DNA of 64,000 bases from Clostridium scatologenes. Its GTDB lineage: Bacteria > Bacillota > Clostridia > Clostridiales > Clostridiaceae. Location of the stretch: the NCBI RefSeq assembly GCF_000968375.1, contig NZ_CP009933.1, positions 4,092,001-4,156,000 on the forward strand. The letters are read 5' to 3'. Position 1 is the first letter of the stretch. Every line of letters starts with the position of its first letter. Below the pieces are notes generated by a model that did no database searches, had not been told where the DNA came from, and saw only the letters and a program-made list of their open reading frames with translations. The translations under genes and the position numbers were made by a program. Positions 54,660 through 63,948 of the stretch are shown piece by piece.

Positions 54660-54858
54660 AAATTAATAGTTAAGAATTAAGAGTTAATAGTTAATGTGGA
54701 TTTTTTTCCGTTACACTACAGAAAATCTTTCATTAAGTTTTTGAAAGCTCGTTTCGCTAAAGCGAAACATTGCTGACTTATATAAATTTAAAGATTTTTG
54801 CGATAGCTAAAAATCATCCTTCACTATTAACTCTTCATTATTAATTCTTAACTCTTTT
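54660..54858. repeat. Palindromic repeat element inserted between grdB and grdC
   Basis: Outer arms (about 54668-54692 and 54822-54854) share AGTTAAGAATTAA and GAGTTAATAG in inverted order with a 7-base offset. Inside lies a perfect hairpin GTTTCGCTAAAGCGAAAC (54751-54768), with AAAATCTTT/AAAGATTTT arms around it. No reading frame is present. It looks like a MITE- or REP-type unit within the operon, and may act as a partial terminator or mRNA processing site. Confidence 0.65.
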
Positions 54859-56165
54859 TATTTTTCAAAGACTGTTTGTTTGTCTACTGGTGTTTCTAGA
54901 GCTTTTAATGCTCTCTCTACCAAATGATATCTTAATTCAAACTCATCCTTATCATCTAATGATGGATTTCCAAGTGGATGAGGTATTGCTATTGTAGGAA
55001 CTATTCTATTTGCTCCTACTGTTAAAGATATTGGAACTACTGTACACATGTGAACTATTGGAAGTCCAGCACGTTCAATTTCTTTTACCATTGTTGCACC
55101 GCAACGTGTACAAGTTCCTCAAGTAGACGTTAATATAACTGCATCAACTCCGTCAGCTATTAATTCTTTAGCTATATTTGCTCCAAATTTTTTGGAAGAA
55201 GCAACAGCTGTTCCGTTTCCAACAGTGGAATAATAATATCTGTGAAGAGATCCTATTTTTCCTTCTTTCTCCATCTTTCTTAAAACATCCACTGGAAGAA
55301 CTCTATCTGAATCAGCATTAGCATAAGTTGGATCATATCCTCCATGTGCTGTTTCGTTAGTTTCATCTGTTAAATTTTCAATTCCTTCTATATCGTACTT
55401 TCCAAACTTTGAAGCACTTGATGATTCAATATGATCTGGATTTCCTTTTGGAACTATACCACCAGATGTTACTATAGCTATCTTTGCCTTTGAAACATCT
55501 GCTACTGGCGCAACAGGATCTACTCTATCAAATACAGGCATTTTAAATTCTGTAACAAATTTTTCTCCACTTATTTTCTTTATAAGCATATCAACAGCTC
55601 TTTTTGAGCCTCTTTCTTCATGAAAATAATTTTTTCTTATTCCTCTTTCTATAAAATGTTCTTCTTCAGGTGATCCTATTTCTTCACCTTTAGCAAGCTT
55701 TAATGCCAAGTTTACTATTTTAGGAAGAGCATCTCTCATACCAGCAGCACTATTTTTAGTTTCTACTATATATATCTCTTTTTTATACATATCTGCTCCT
55801 GGATTTTCAATATACATAGCTGAAACTACTGGTATATTCAACTTTTCTGAAACCTCTTTAGCTATAGAACCACAAGCAACACCATATCTTCCAGCATTAA
55901 ATGCAGGTCCTGCTATAAATAAATCTGGATTGTACTTTTTAATCATGTCTAATACTTCGGCCTTAGCCTCTTTTTCATTTTCGTTATAATAAGAATCACC
56001 GCACACTACTGTAGCGACAATTTCAGCATCACCTTTTTTTAACAATCCGTTAAGCCCCATTCCAGGACCTACAAAACCTTCCCTAATTTCTGGTTTTACA
56101 TCTGCTTTTTCTTCTCCACCTACGCCGCCATAAAACTGATTTATATAATGAACAACTTTAAGCAT
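54858..56165 (-). CDS. grdB: Glycine reductase component B gamma subunit GrdB (selenoprotein)
   Basis: A 435-residue selenoprotein that binds glycine with GrdE and transfers the carboxymethyl group to GrdA. The frame contains an in-frame UGA at 55119-55121, codon 349, in the context TSTUGTCTRCGATMV, the conserved GrdB site. A standard caller would split it into 348- and 77-residue pieces. The N-terminus VVHYINQFYGGVGGEEKAD and the C-terminus HPLGNPSLDDKDEFELRY match the family, and the full length is normal. It needs SelA/B/C from elsewhere. It lies 74 bases after grdA. Confidence 0.96.
55093..55105 (-). promoter_or_regulatory. Candidate bacterial SECIS hairpin in grdB
   Basis: GTTGCGGTGCAAC, a 5-bp stem with a 3-base loop, begins 13 bases after the UGA. 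The position suits a SelB-binding bSECIS; the fold is short and unproven. Confidence 0.45.
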
Positions 56166-56239
56166 CTAATATTCCCCTCCTTTTTAGGACTTTCACATAT
56201 TTAAACTATTTTTTATTAAAGATCAATTATTTTTACTAA

Positions 56240-56704
56240 TTAAAATTTTGAATACTGTTCTCTTACAGTTTTAACTTCTCCAATAATAGCATCCACATCA
56301 AGAACCATCTCCATCATTCCACACTGTTCATCATAAACAGCAGCATCACATTCATCTTTTATTTCTGGTTCAACTATATGGTAAACTGCCAAGCCTAGCT
56401 CTACTCCAGCAAGTGGTCCTGCAAATGTTGGGTCTCCAGCACTTACTGTTTCTGCTGAAAGTCCTGAAGCTTCTGCTTCTGCTCCTCCAATTACTACAAC
56501 TACATTTTCTGCACCATGTTTTTCAGTTAAATCTTTTACTCTTTGTTGGATCTCCAGATCCATAGCACCTGCGGCTGTTCAAACAAAGCACTCTGTTGAT
56601 GCGAAAACCACTTCTGCTCCAGCTGATTTAACACACGCTTCAATAGCTGGTCCTGGTATTCCATCTCTATCTCCTACTGCTATAACTTTTTTCCCTTGTA
56701 ACAT
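56240..56704 (-). CDS. grdA: Glycine reductase component A GrdA (selenoprotein)
   Basis: A 154-residue selenoprotein, the carboxymethyl carrier of glycine reductase. It starts at ATG 56704 (MLQGKKVIAVGDRDGIPGPA), with the in-frame UGA at 56579-56581, codon 42, in ECFVUTAAGAMDL. A caller that ends at UGA finds only the last 107 residues. The Cys-x-x-Sec pair is regenerated by thioredoxin (TrxA). It lies between grdE and grdB in the operon. Two residues are missing before the Sec relative to the Eubacterium numbering (Sec44). Confidence 0.97.
56548..56561 (-). promoter_or_regulatory. Candidate bacterial SECIS hairpin in grdA
   Basis: GGATCTGGAGATCC forms a 5-bp stem with a 4-base loop, beginning 17 bases after the UGA codon, within the range seen for bacterial SECIS elements. 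Extended pairing could not be confirmed by eye. Confidence 0.5.
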
Positions 56705-56771
56705 ATATAATCACCCTTCTTTCAATAATTTTATAATAAAGCCTATTACTTAAATTAGTAATTTTTAAAAT

Positions 56772-58058
56772 TTAGAATCCTTTGGCTGTTAATTTATTAA
56801 ATCCAACTTCACTAGTAGCTCCAGTTATAACTTGAATTTCAGCTTCTATAGAACCGTCTTCTCTTAAACTTCCTACATGTCCTCCAGCTATTACATTTGC
56901 TACTTCTGGATGTCCTATTATTTTTTTCATTGGTGGTAATACAACAACTTCATTAGCATTTCCCCCAGTAACTACTGCATCACCTTTTGGTGTTGAATCA
57001 GCTAATGATTGTGAACTTCCATCTTGTCCTGCATATTCATCTGTAATCAATACAGTTTTCACACCTAAATCGCTTATCTTGTTACAATTCATAACTAAAT
57101 CTGCATCTGGATTACCAAATCCTTCTTCTGATATAATTACTGCATCAGCTCCTAAATACTCTACTAACTTAGCAGTATAATTTGAAGACCTTTCCTTATC
57201 TGCAAGATAAACATTCTCATTTGTTACAATACATCCCAAGAAATTATAGTCTTTTCCATGATGCTCATATAAGTCTTCAATTACTGGATGATTCATATGA
57301 ACATAACTTGGATTTTTATCGCAAGCAGATACACAGTTTCCACTTACAATAGCTCCATCAAACATTTCTGTTGGATATATAAATGTTGGTATTATTTTCT
57401 TTGCATCTACTCCATAAACATATGTGTCATGTAAAAGTCCTTGACTTTGTAGCATGTAAACATATATTACCTTTGGAAGATTAGGATATTGTTTAACTTG
57501 TTCTAATAATGGCAAGGTTTCATATGTTTTAATTTCATCTGGTTTTATGTCTTTTCCAGCTTGTCCAATATAAGTAGCAGCTTTAAATCCAACCATTCTT
57601 ACTGCTTCTTCATGCTCATGCTGATTAATCCCTTCCTTTGGTTCACAAGTTATTACTAGGTTATTTGTCTTTGAAAATGGAGTATATTTTGCTCCTTCGC
57701 CACTCATATCTATGATGCCTTCTTGGAATCCTACTATTTTTCCAGTAGTTACTACAGCTGCACCCTTTAACACATGAGTTCTTCCTGAACCAACCATATC
57801 TACTTTGCTTATAAATCCTGGGAATATACCACCTTTACCTTCTACCTTAACTCTTGGCTCAATAACATCTTTTACAGGTATTATTCTTGTTTCTTCGCCT
57901 GGTTTCGCAATGTCAAACTCAATACTTTTAAGTCTTTCATCTCCACCTACTTCTTTTAACAGTTCTTCCTTGTTTACATAAAGAATTCCACTTTCAACTT
58001 TTGTTTCAGCTCCAAATTGAATGTCCTTCACATAAATTTTTCCAACTTCTAAACGCAA
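56772..58058 (-). CDS. grdE: Glycine reductase component B precursor GrdE (pyruvoyl-type proprotein)
   Basis: A 428-residue proprotein that is cleaved into the alpha and beta subunits of protein B, the glycine-binding component. The likely start is TTG 58058, directly after GGAGGTGAATAC; it gives the N-terminus LRLEVGKIYVKDIQFG. A longer in-frame extension to 58112 has no ribosome site. With this start the processing Cys in GNCVSACD falls at residue 242, the position reported for pyruvoyl formation in GrdE proteins. It lies upstream of grdA. About 208 bases separate it from trxA, including a hairpin near 58222-58258. Confidence 0.94.
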   Translation of the reverse strand: MRLEVGKIYVKDIQFGAETKVESGILYVNKEELLKEVGGDERLKSIEFDIAKPGEETRIIPVKDVIEPRVKVEGKGGIFPGFISKVDMVGSGRTHVLKGAAVVTTGKIVGFQEGIIDMSGEGAKYTPFSKTNNLVITCEPKEGINQHEHEEAVRMVGFKAATYIGQAGKDIKPDEIKTYETLPLLEQVKQYPNLPKVIYVYMLQSQGLLHDTYVYGVDAKKIIPTFIYPTEMFDGAIVSGNCVSACDKNPSYVHMNHPVIEDLYEHHGKDYNFLGCIVTNENVYLADKERSSNYTAKLVEYLGADAVIISEEGFGNPDADLVMNCNKISDLGVKTVLITDEYAGQDGSSQSLADSTPKGDAVVTGGNANEVVVLPPMKKIIGHPEVANVIAGGHVGSLREDGSIEAEIQVITGATSEVGFNKLTAKGF

Positions 58059-58266
58059 AGTATTCACCTCCAAATTTATTTCAATAGGTACAAAATTTCC
58101 TATTGCTATCAATAATATTAATTGTTATAATTGTTAACTATTTTAATTTTTAATAGTATTAAATTTTACTTGTATTTTTTATCTATATATATTAGGATTT
58201 TAATGAACGTTACTTAATTTTTGACAAGGTGATGGTGATATTTCATCTAAATCTTGTCCTTTTTTA

Positions 58267-58599
58267 TTATAATGTGTCATAATATGTTTTTATAAAGCTT
58301 TCCACATCTTCTAATGAAGTAATTTTATCAGCAGTAATTGTATTTGCTTTCTCTCCATCTTTATAAATTATCATTGTTGGTAGACCTAATACTTTTTGCC
58401 CTATAGCAAGTCTTCTTGCAGTGCTTATATTTAAGCTTGAAAATTTTATTTTGTCTCCATACTTTTCTTCTAAGCCATGCACTCCTGGCATAAGTTCTTT
58501 ACATATTTCACATTTGTCTCCCCAGAAATCAACAAGTACTGGTTTTTCAGTATAAGTTAAAACTTCACTTTCAAAATTCTCTTTGTTTAATTCAATCAT
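58267..58599 (-). CDS. trxA: Thioredoxin of the glycine reductase system
   Basis: A 110-residue thioredoxin. The active site is WGDKCEICKELMP (Cys30 and Cys33) instead of the canonical WCGPC, as in other thioredoxins of grd operons. It carries electrons from TrxB to the oxidised selenide-sulfide of GrdA. It lies 21 bases after trxB. Confidence 0.94.
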   Translation of the reverse strand: MIELNKENFESEVLTYTEKPVLVDFWGDKCEICKELMPGVHGLEEKYGDKIKFSSLNISTARRLAIGQKVLGLPTMIIYKDGEKANTITADKITSLEDVESFIKTYYDTL

Positions 58600-58620
58600 T
58601 TTTTTGACCTCCTAAATATT

Positions 58621-59541
58621 TTATTTATGTTCTTCCAAATAACGCTCAGCAATAGTTGCTGCTATAGCTCCATCTGCTGCTGCAGTTATTACCTGCCTTA
58701 ATGATTTTTTTCTTACATCTCCTGCTGCAAAAACTCCAGCTACACTAGTTTGCATATCTTCATCTGTTACAATATAGCCATTCTCCATATTTAATTTTCC
58801 TTCAAATAAAGATGATATTGGATCATATCCTACAAATACAAAGCATCCATCTACTTTTAATTCACTATTTTCACCTGTTAATTTATTTTTTAATATAAGT
58901 TTTTCTAATATTTCATCACCTACAGCCTCTTCTATAGTTGAATTCCAAATAAATTCTATTTTAGGATTAGCAAAAGCTTTTTCTTGTAATGATTTTGCTG
59001 CTCTTAGTGCATCTCTTCTATGAATTACTGTAACTTTTTCTGCAAATTTTGTAAGATATATTGCTTCTGTTATTGCAGAATCTCCTCCTCCTATAACAGC
59101 TACATCTAAATCTGTAAAAAAGTCAGCGTCACAAGTTGCACAATAAGAAATTCCTTTTCCTCTAAGTTCAATTTCATTTTTAAATCCTGAAAGTTTAGGA
59201 TTTGCTCCTGTAGCTATTATTATAGTTTTTGCTTCATAAGTTTCCTTTTTACCTTTTACAACTTTTATGTCACCTTCTAGATCTACTTCCACTATTTCAT
59301 CCTTTGTAAATTTTGCTCCAAAATCTTCTGCTTGTTTTTTCATTCTCTTGCTTAAAGTTGTTCCTGTACATTCCTCTATGGAACCTGGATAATTTTCTAA
59401 TTCATCTGTAGTTGTTGCCTGTCCACCATACTTTGCTCTTTCAATAATTAAAGTATCCATTCTAGATCTTGCTGCATAAAGTCCTGCTGATAATCCTGCT
59501 GGTCCACCTCCTATTATTATAGTTTCATAAATTTGTGCCAT
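58621..59541 (-). CDS. trxB: Thioredoxin reductase
   Basis: A 306-residue FAD enzyme: FAD site IIGGGPAGLSAGLYAA, redox motif CATC in SYCATCDADF, NAD(P)H site VIGGGDSAITEA, and terminal FAD segment GVFAAGDVRKKSLRQVITAA. It reduces the thioredoxin encoded next to it and so feeds NAD(P)H electrons into glycine reductase. It is the second gene behind the glycine riboswitch. Confidence 0.95.
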   Translation of the reverse strand: MAQIYETIIIGGGPAGLSAGLYAARSRMDTLIIERAKYGGQATTTDELENYPGSIEECTGTTLSKRMKKQAEDFGAKFTKDEIVEVDLEGDIKVVKGKKETYEAKTIIIATGANPKLSGFKNEIELRGKGISYCATCDADFFTDLDVAVIGGGDSAITEAIYLTKFAEKVTVIHRRDALRAAKSLQEKAFANPKIEFIWNSTIEEAVGDEILEKLILKNKLTGENSELKVDGCFVFVGYDPISSLFEGKLNMENGYIVTDEDMQTSVAGVFAAGDVRKKSLRQVITAAADGAIAATIAERYLEEHK

Positions 59542-59615
59542 AAAATTACCTCCTACCTTTTTTAAGTTAAATACAGAAAATCTTCAATATTTAAAAATAA
59601 ATTTAGCTATTAAAA

Positions 59616-59993
59616 TTACATCAATGCATGCTGCACTAAATCATAATCTATAAGCTGAAAATCTTCTATTACCTGCTTAGTCCAATTGGGTATTCCATAA
59701 TTTTTTAAAAATTTTTCAGTAGTATGCACAGCTTCTTCTATATACCCTAAGGATTTCATATCCACTATACTGTGGCTATTCTTAGATATAACCACTGTTC
59801 TATATGGCGTTTCATTAGGTTTAATGCTACTCATTAAAGGATGAGTTAATAATTCATGCCCTTTATGGATATAATCTCTAACCTTTGTATACACATCCAT
59901 AGTGGTACCATCTATGAAATCTACCTCATGTGCATCACCTAATTTACTGTTACTCATGGGATTATTTGTAATAATCATAACTGCTTCCACCAC
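59616..59993 (-). CDS. grdX: GrdX family protein
   Basis: A 125-residue cytoplasmic protein found at the head of grd operons; its function is not known. It has the conserved IITNNPMS near the start, VRDYIHKGHELLTHPLMSSI and PYRTVVIS. The start is GTG 59993, 8 bases after AAAGGAG. It is the first gene after the glycine riboswitch terminator. Confidence 0.9.
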   Translation of the reverse strand: MVEAVMIITNNPMSNSKLGDAHEVDFIDGTTMDVYTKVRDYIHKGHELLTHPLMSSIKPNETPYRTVVISKNSHSIVDMKSLGYIEEAVHTTEKFLKNYGIPNWTKQVIEDFQLIDYDLVQHALM

Positions 59994-60053
59994 TTTTTAC
60001 TCTCCTTTTACAAAAATTGAACGTGAATAAAGCTTTACTTTACAAAAATAAAA

Positions 60054-60087
60054 ACAGAGACATAAAACTTCCGTTTTATGTCTCTGT
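60054..60087 (-). terminator. Glycine-riboswitch terminator
   Basis: A perfect 15-bp stem (ACAGAGACATAAAAC and complement, 4-nt loop) is followed by TTTTTATTTTT on the minus strand. Its 5' arm overlaps the last AGGACAGAGA of the second aptamer. Glycine binding to the aptamer should sequester that arm and prevent termination, so glycine turns the grd operon on. Confidence 0.93.
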
Positions 60088-60300
60088 CCTTTAACCTGAG
60101 AGATTTACTCCTTCGGTGCTTAACGCTTCCCAGAGATTTGTCCGTTTTCGGTCCTTTTGCCTGAGAGGTTCATATTATTACGGTAAAACAATACTTACTC
60201 CTTCGGCTATCCATTAAAGGATACTATATATTTAAAATATATAGCTAAGCAAACTCTTAAAGCAAAACTTTGTTAAGTTTTATACTTAATCTCCCGAAAA
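60082..60300 (-). ncRNA. Tandem glycine riboswitch
   Basis: Two glycine aptamers lie in series on the minus strand. The first runs from about CGGGAGATTAAG (60300) through CCGAAGGAGTAA to CCTCTCAGGCAAAAGGACCG; the second from AAATCTCTGGGAAGCG through CACCGAAGGAG to CTCTCAGGTTAAAGGACAGA. Both carry the conserved CCGAAGGAG and CTCAGG..AAAGGAC cores. They precede grdX and end in an overlapping terminator. The first aptamer has an AT-rich extension helix at about 60230-60260. A TATAAT at 60356-60361 may be its promoter. Confidence 0.96.
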
Positions 60301-60566
60301 CATCATCCTAATATATTAAGTTTTTTAATAATCTTCTTTTCAATTATCATTATATATTATAGGCACATTTTTTTCTATAATTTTTAAAAACATTTACTAT
60401 TGTATTTATTTATAGCATTTATTCCGTTTTTGGATACATGATATCCATTTTAATCCAAATATTATGCAATTGTCTGTATTTACTGACTATTGCTTGATCC
60501 ATTTTCTGATATATGAATAAGTAAATTCACATTATCAGTTAAAATGCTATATATTGCAACATAGCA

Positions 60567-60610
60567 AAATAGCACTTATTTGAAATTAAATTTACAAATA
60601 AATGCTATTT
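60567..60610 (-). terminator. Terminator of the gcv operon
   Basis: Imperfect inverted arms (AAATAGCA and CAAATAAG types, 60567-60582 and 60595-60610) lie about 90 bases past the gcvPB stop. The T tract is weak. It separates gcv from the grd riboswitch promoter. Confidence 0.5.
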
Positions 60611-60697
60611 ATAGATTATTAATTATTACTGGTAATTATTTTTTTAACAATTTTATATTATAATCTTATTTAATGTAGACTATTTAGGGTAGATTAC

Positions 60698-62158
60698 CTA
60701 AGCTTTCTTACTATATTTGACCACAGGATTCCTAGCAGCTTTTACTTCATCTAATCTTTTAATTGGTGTATTATGTGGCGCATTTATTAATATTTCAGGA
60801 TTTTCTCTAGCCTCTTCAGCTATTTTTATCATAGAATCTATGAAACCATCTAAAGTTTCCTTACTTTCCGTCTCTGTAGGCTCTATCATCAGTGCACTAT
60901 CAATGATTAAAGGAAAATATATTGTTGGTGGATGATATCCATAATCTAATAATCTTTTAGCTACATCAAGAGTACTAACGTCTTTAGGTGCATCTTTTAA
61001 ACCTGCCATTACAAATTCATGTTTACATACACTATCTAGAGGCTGATTATAATAATCCTTTAATTTACTTTTTATATAATTGGCATTTAATACAGCTATG
61101 TCACTAGCTTTTTTAAGTCCTTCTGCTCCCATTGTAAGCACATAGGAGTAAGCTTTTACTATAACATTAAAATTACCATAAAAACTTTTAACTTTTCCGA
61201 TAGAATAAGGCCTGTCATAATTCAAAGTATATTTTTCCTTTTTCTTTTCTATAACAGGTACAGGCAAAAATTCAGCTAACCTCTCTTTTACTCCTACAGG
61301 ACCACTTCCTGGACCTCCACCTCCATGTGGTGTTGAAAATGTTTTATGAAGATTCATATGAACTACATCAAATCCCATATCTCCAGGTCTTGCTTCTCCC
61401 ATAATAGCATTTAAATTTGCACCATCGTAGTAAACAAGTCCTCCTGCTTCATGTACCATATCTGATATCAATTTAATATTTGAATCAAAAAGGCCTAATG
61501 TATTTGGATTTGTTAACATTAATCCTGCTATTTCATCGTTTAATACAGATTTTAAGGATTCTATATCCACAAGTCCTTTTTTATCAGATTTTACTTCAAC
61601 TATAGTGAAACCAGCTACATTAGCACTAGCAGGATTTGTTCCATGGGCAGAATCAGGAACTATAATTTTTGTTCTTTTCAAGTCTCCCCTTTTTTTATGA
61701 TAAGATTTAATTATCATAAGTCCTGTAAGTTCTCCATGAGCACCTGCTGCTGGCTGAAGTGTAACATAATCCATACCAGCTATTTCTGAAAGTTTACTGC
61801 TCAAATCATACATTATTTCAAGTGCTCCTTGTACACTATCTTCACTTTGATATGGATGAATATTTAAAAAGTGTGGATTAGAAGCTATATCTTCATTTAT
61901 TTTGGGATTGTATTTCATTGTACAGGAACCCAAAGGATAAAAACCATTATCCACTCCATAATTCTTATTTGCAAGAAGTGTAAAATGTCTTATTACATCT
62001 GGTTCACTAACCTCTGGAAGTTCCACATCACTAGTTTTTAGCATATCTTTAGGAATTAAATTTTCAACAGCTTCACATTGTACATCACATTTAGGAAGTG
62101 TATAAGCCACTCTTCCTGGCTTTGAAACTTCAAAAATCAATTTATTATATTCTTTCAT
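60698..62158 (-). CDS. gcvPB: Glycine dehydrogenase (decarboxylating) subunit 2
   Basis: A 486-residue PLP subunit of the P-protein. The PLP Lys is in VVHMNLHKTFSTPHGGGGPG; other marks are GSCTMKYNP, PDSAHGTNPASA and EPTETESKE. With GcvPA it decarboxylates glycine and loads the aminomethyl group onto GcvH. It starts directly after the gcvPA stop, with GGAGGG as ribosome site. Confidence 0.97.
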   Translation of the reverse strand: MKEYNKLIFEVSKPGRVAYTLPKCDVQCEAVENLIPKDMLKTSDVELPEVSEPDVIRHFTLLANKNYGVDNGFYPLGSCTMKYNPKINEDIASNPHFLNIHPYQSEDSVQGALEIMYDLSSKLSEIAGMDYVTLQPAAGAHGELTGLMIIKSYHKKRGDLKRTKIIVPDSAHGTNPASANVAGFTIVEVKSDKKGLVDIESLKSVLNDEIAGLMLTNPNTLGLFDSNIKLISDMVHEAGGLVYYDGANLNAIMGEARPGDMGFDVVHMNLHKTFSTPHGGGGPGSGPVGVKERLAEFLPVPVIEKKKEKYTLNYDRPYSIGKVKSFYGNFNVIVKAYSYVLTMGAEGLKKASDIAVLNANYIKSKLKDYYNQPLDSVCKHEFVMAGLKDAPKDVSTLDVAKRLLDYGYHPPTIYFPLIIDSALMIEPTETESKETLDGFIDSMIKIAEEARENPEILINAPHNTPIKRLDEVKAARNPVVKYSKKA

Positions 62159-63499
62159 TTATACTCCCTCCATTACACTTACTAATTTATCAATCTCCTG
62201 AGCTGTCCTTTTTTCTGTTACACAGAAAAGCAGTGCATTTTTATAGGAAGCATAATTTTTACCTAAAGAATAACCTCCAAGTATTTTATTTTTCAGTAAT
62301 TCATCATTTATAATTGCTGGTTCCTTTTCACTTACTACTGCAAATTCCTTAAAGAAAGGTTTATTAAATAAAGGTTTAAACTTTCCTGAATTAGTAACTT
62401 TATTAAAGGCATAATGAGCTTTTTGTGTGCTTTGATAAGCTACTTCCTTGATTCCTTTTTTACCCATAGTAGTAAGATATATCGCTGCAGCCAAGGCATT
62501 TAAAGCTTCATTTGAACATATATTAGAAGTTGCTTTTTCCCTTCTTATATGCTGTTCTCTTGCTTGCAAAGTTAAAACAAAGCCTCTTTTTCCATCCAAG
62601 TCTTGCGTCTGTCCTACTATTCTTCCTGGCATTTTACGCATAAGCTTTGCTTTAGTTGCCATAAAGCCAACATATGGACCTCCAAAGCTCATATTGTTTC
62701 CTAAACTTTGTCCTTCACCAACTGCTATATCTGCACCTAATTCTCCTGGAGATTTCAATATGCCAAGGGATATAGGGTCCACACTCATAATAAGTAAGGC
62801 CTTATTGTCGTGAGTAATTTTTTCTACTTCCTTAACATCCTCTATTATTCCAAAGAAATTAGGATTTTGTAATATAACTCCAGCTGTTTTATTATCTATA
62901 GCTGATTTTAATTTTTCTAAATCAGTAACTCCATCCTCCATATCTATTTCTATCAATTCTATATCTTTAAATTTTGTATAAGTTTCTACTACCTTTCTAG
63001 TTTCTGGATGAACAGTCTTGGATACTAATATTTTCTTCTTCCTTGTACTATCTACTGCCATTAAAGCTGCTTCTGTACAAGCAGTTGCTCCATCATACAT
63101 AGAAGCATTAGCAGCATCAAGTCCTGTAAGTTCACAAATCATACTTTGATATTCAAATATGCATTGTAATGTTCCTTGGCTTATTTCTGCCTGGTAAGGT
63201 GTATATGCAGTATAAAATTCTGATTTTGAAACTATATGTTTAATTAAAGCTGGAATGTAATGATCATAAGCACCTGCACCTAAAAAGCAAGTAAGTTCAC
63301 TTGTGCTTAAGTTTTTATTAGCTAAGCTATCTAAATATCTTGAAAGTTCTAATTCTGACAATCCCTCTGGTAAACTTAAACTCTTTTTAAGTTTTATGCT
63401 TTCTGGAATATCTGAAAAAAGTTCATCTAATGAATTTAAACCAATACTATTTAGCATTTCCTTTTCATCTTCATCAGTGACAGGTATATATGGAAACAT
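62159..63499 (-). CDS. gcvPA: Glycine dehydrogenase (decarboxylating) subunit 1
   Basis: About 446 residues, the N-terminal half of the split P-protein: FPYIPVTDEDEKEML, YTPYQAEISQGTLQ, ASMYDGATACTEAALMA, GEGQSLGNNMSFGGPYVGF. The start is ATG 63499 behind AAGGAGG; the frame extends 10 codons upstream into gcvH without a ribosome site. It lies one base after the gcvH stop and partners GcvPB. Confidence 0.96.
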   Translation of the reverse strand: MFPYIPVTDEDEKEMLNSIGLNSLDELFSDIPESIKLKKSLSLPEGLSELELSRYLDSLANKNLSTSELTCFLGAGAYDHYIPALIKHIVSKSEFYTAYTPYQAEISQGTLQCIFEYQSMICELTGLDAANASMYDGATACTEAALMAVDSTRKKKILVSKTVHPETRKVVETYTKFKDIELIEIDMEDGVTDLEKLKSAIDNKTAGVILQNPNFFGIIEDVKEVEKITHDNKALLIMSVDPISLGILKSPGELGADIAVGEGQSLGNNMSFGGPYVGFMATKAKLMRKMPGRIVGQTQDLDGKRGFVLTLQAREQHIRREKATSNICSNEALNALAAAIYLTTMGKKGIKEVAYQSTQKAHYAFNKVTNSGKFKPLFNKPFFKEFAVVSEKEPAIINDELLKNKILGGYSLGKNYASYKNALLFCVTEKRTAQEIDKLVSVMEGV

Positions 63500-63500
63500 A

Positions 63501-63884
63501 CTATTCCTCCTTACCACACAAGTCTTCATAAGCCTTGCTATCTATTAAATCATTTAGCTGTGCTGTATCTGAAATGCTAATCATTATTATCCAATTCTTA
63601 TAAGGATCTTCATTTACTAATTCAGGTGAATCAACCAAATCCTCATTTACTTTAACTATTTTTCCGCTTATAGGCATATATATGTCTGATGCTGCTTTTA
63701 CAGATTCAACTACTCCAAACACCTCTCCTGAATTTAATTCTGAATCAACTTCTGGAAGTTCAACAAATACAATATCCCCTAAAGAGTGCTGAGCAAAATC
63801 TGTAATACCTATATATGCCTTATCTCCTTCAACCTTGACCCATTCGTGATCCTTACTGTACTTTAGATTTTCTAAAATTTTCAT
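63501..63884 (-). CDS. gcvH: Glycine cleavage system H protein
   Basis: A 127-residue lipoyl carrier. The lipoylated Lys63 is in VVESVKAASDIYMPISG; the start LKYSKDHEWVKVEGD and the middle GITDFAQHSLGDIVFVELPE are typical. It shuttles the aminomethyl group from the P-protein to GcvT and is reoxidised by dihydrolipoamide dehydrogenase. AGGGGGAATAAGT precedes ATG. Confidence 0.97.
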   Translation of the reverse strand: MKILENLKYSKDHEWVKVEGDKAYIGITDFAQHSLGDIVFVELPEVDSELNSGEVFGVVESVKAASDIYMPISGKIVKVNEDLVDSPELVNEDPYKNWIIMISISDTAQLNDLIDSKAYEDLCGKEE

Positions 63885-63948
63885 ACTTATTCCCCCTACC
63901 TAATATAATTTTTTTAATATTTCTATGTTTTAATCAACATTAATCAAC

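Noticed and set aside
58222..58258. Hairpin between trxA and grdE as an operon terminator
   Set aside because: The T tract is on the plus-strand side only, so it does not fit termination of the minus-strand operon.
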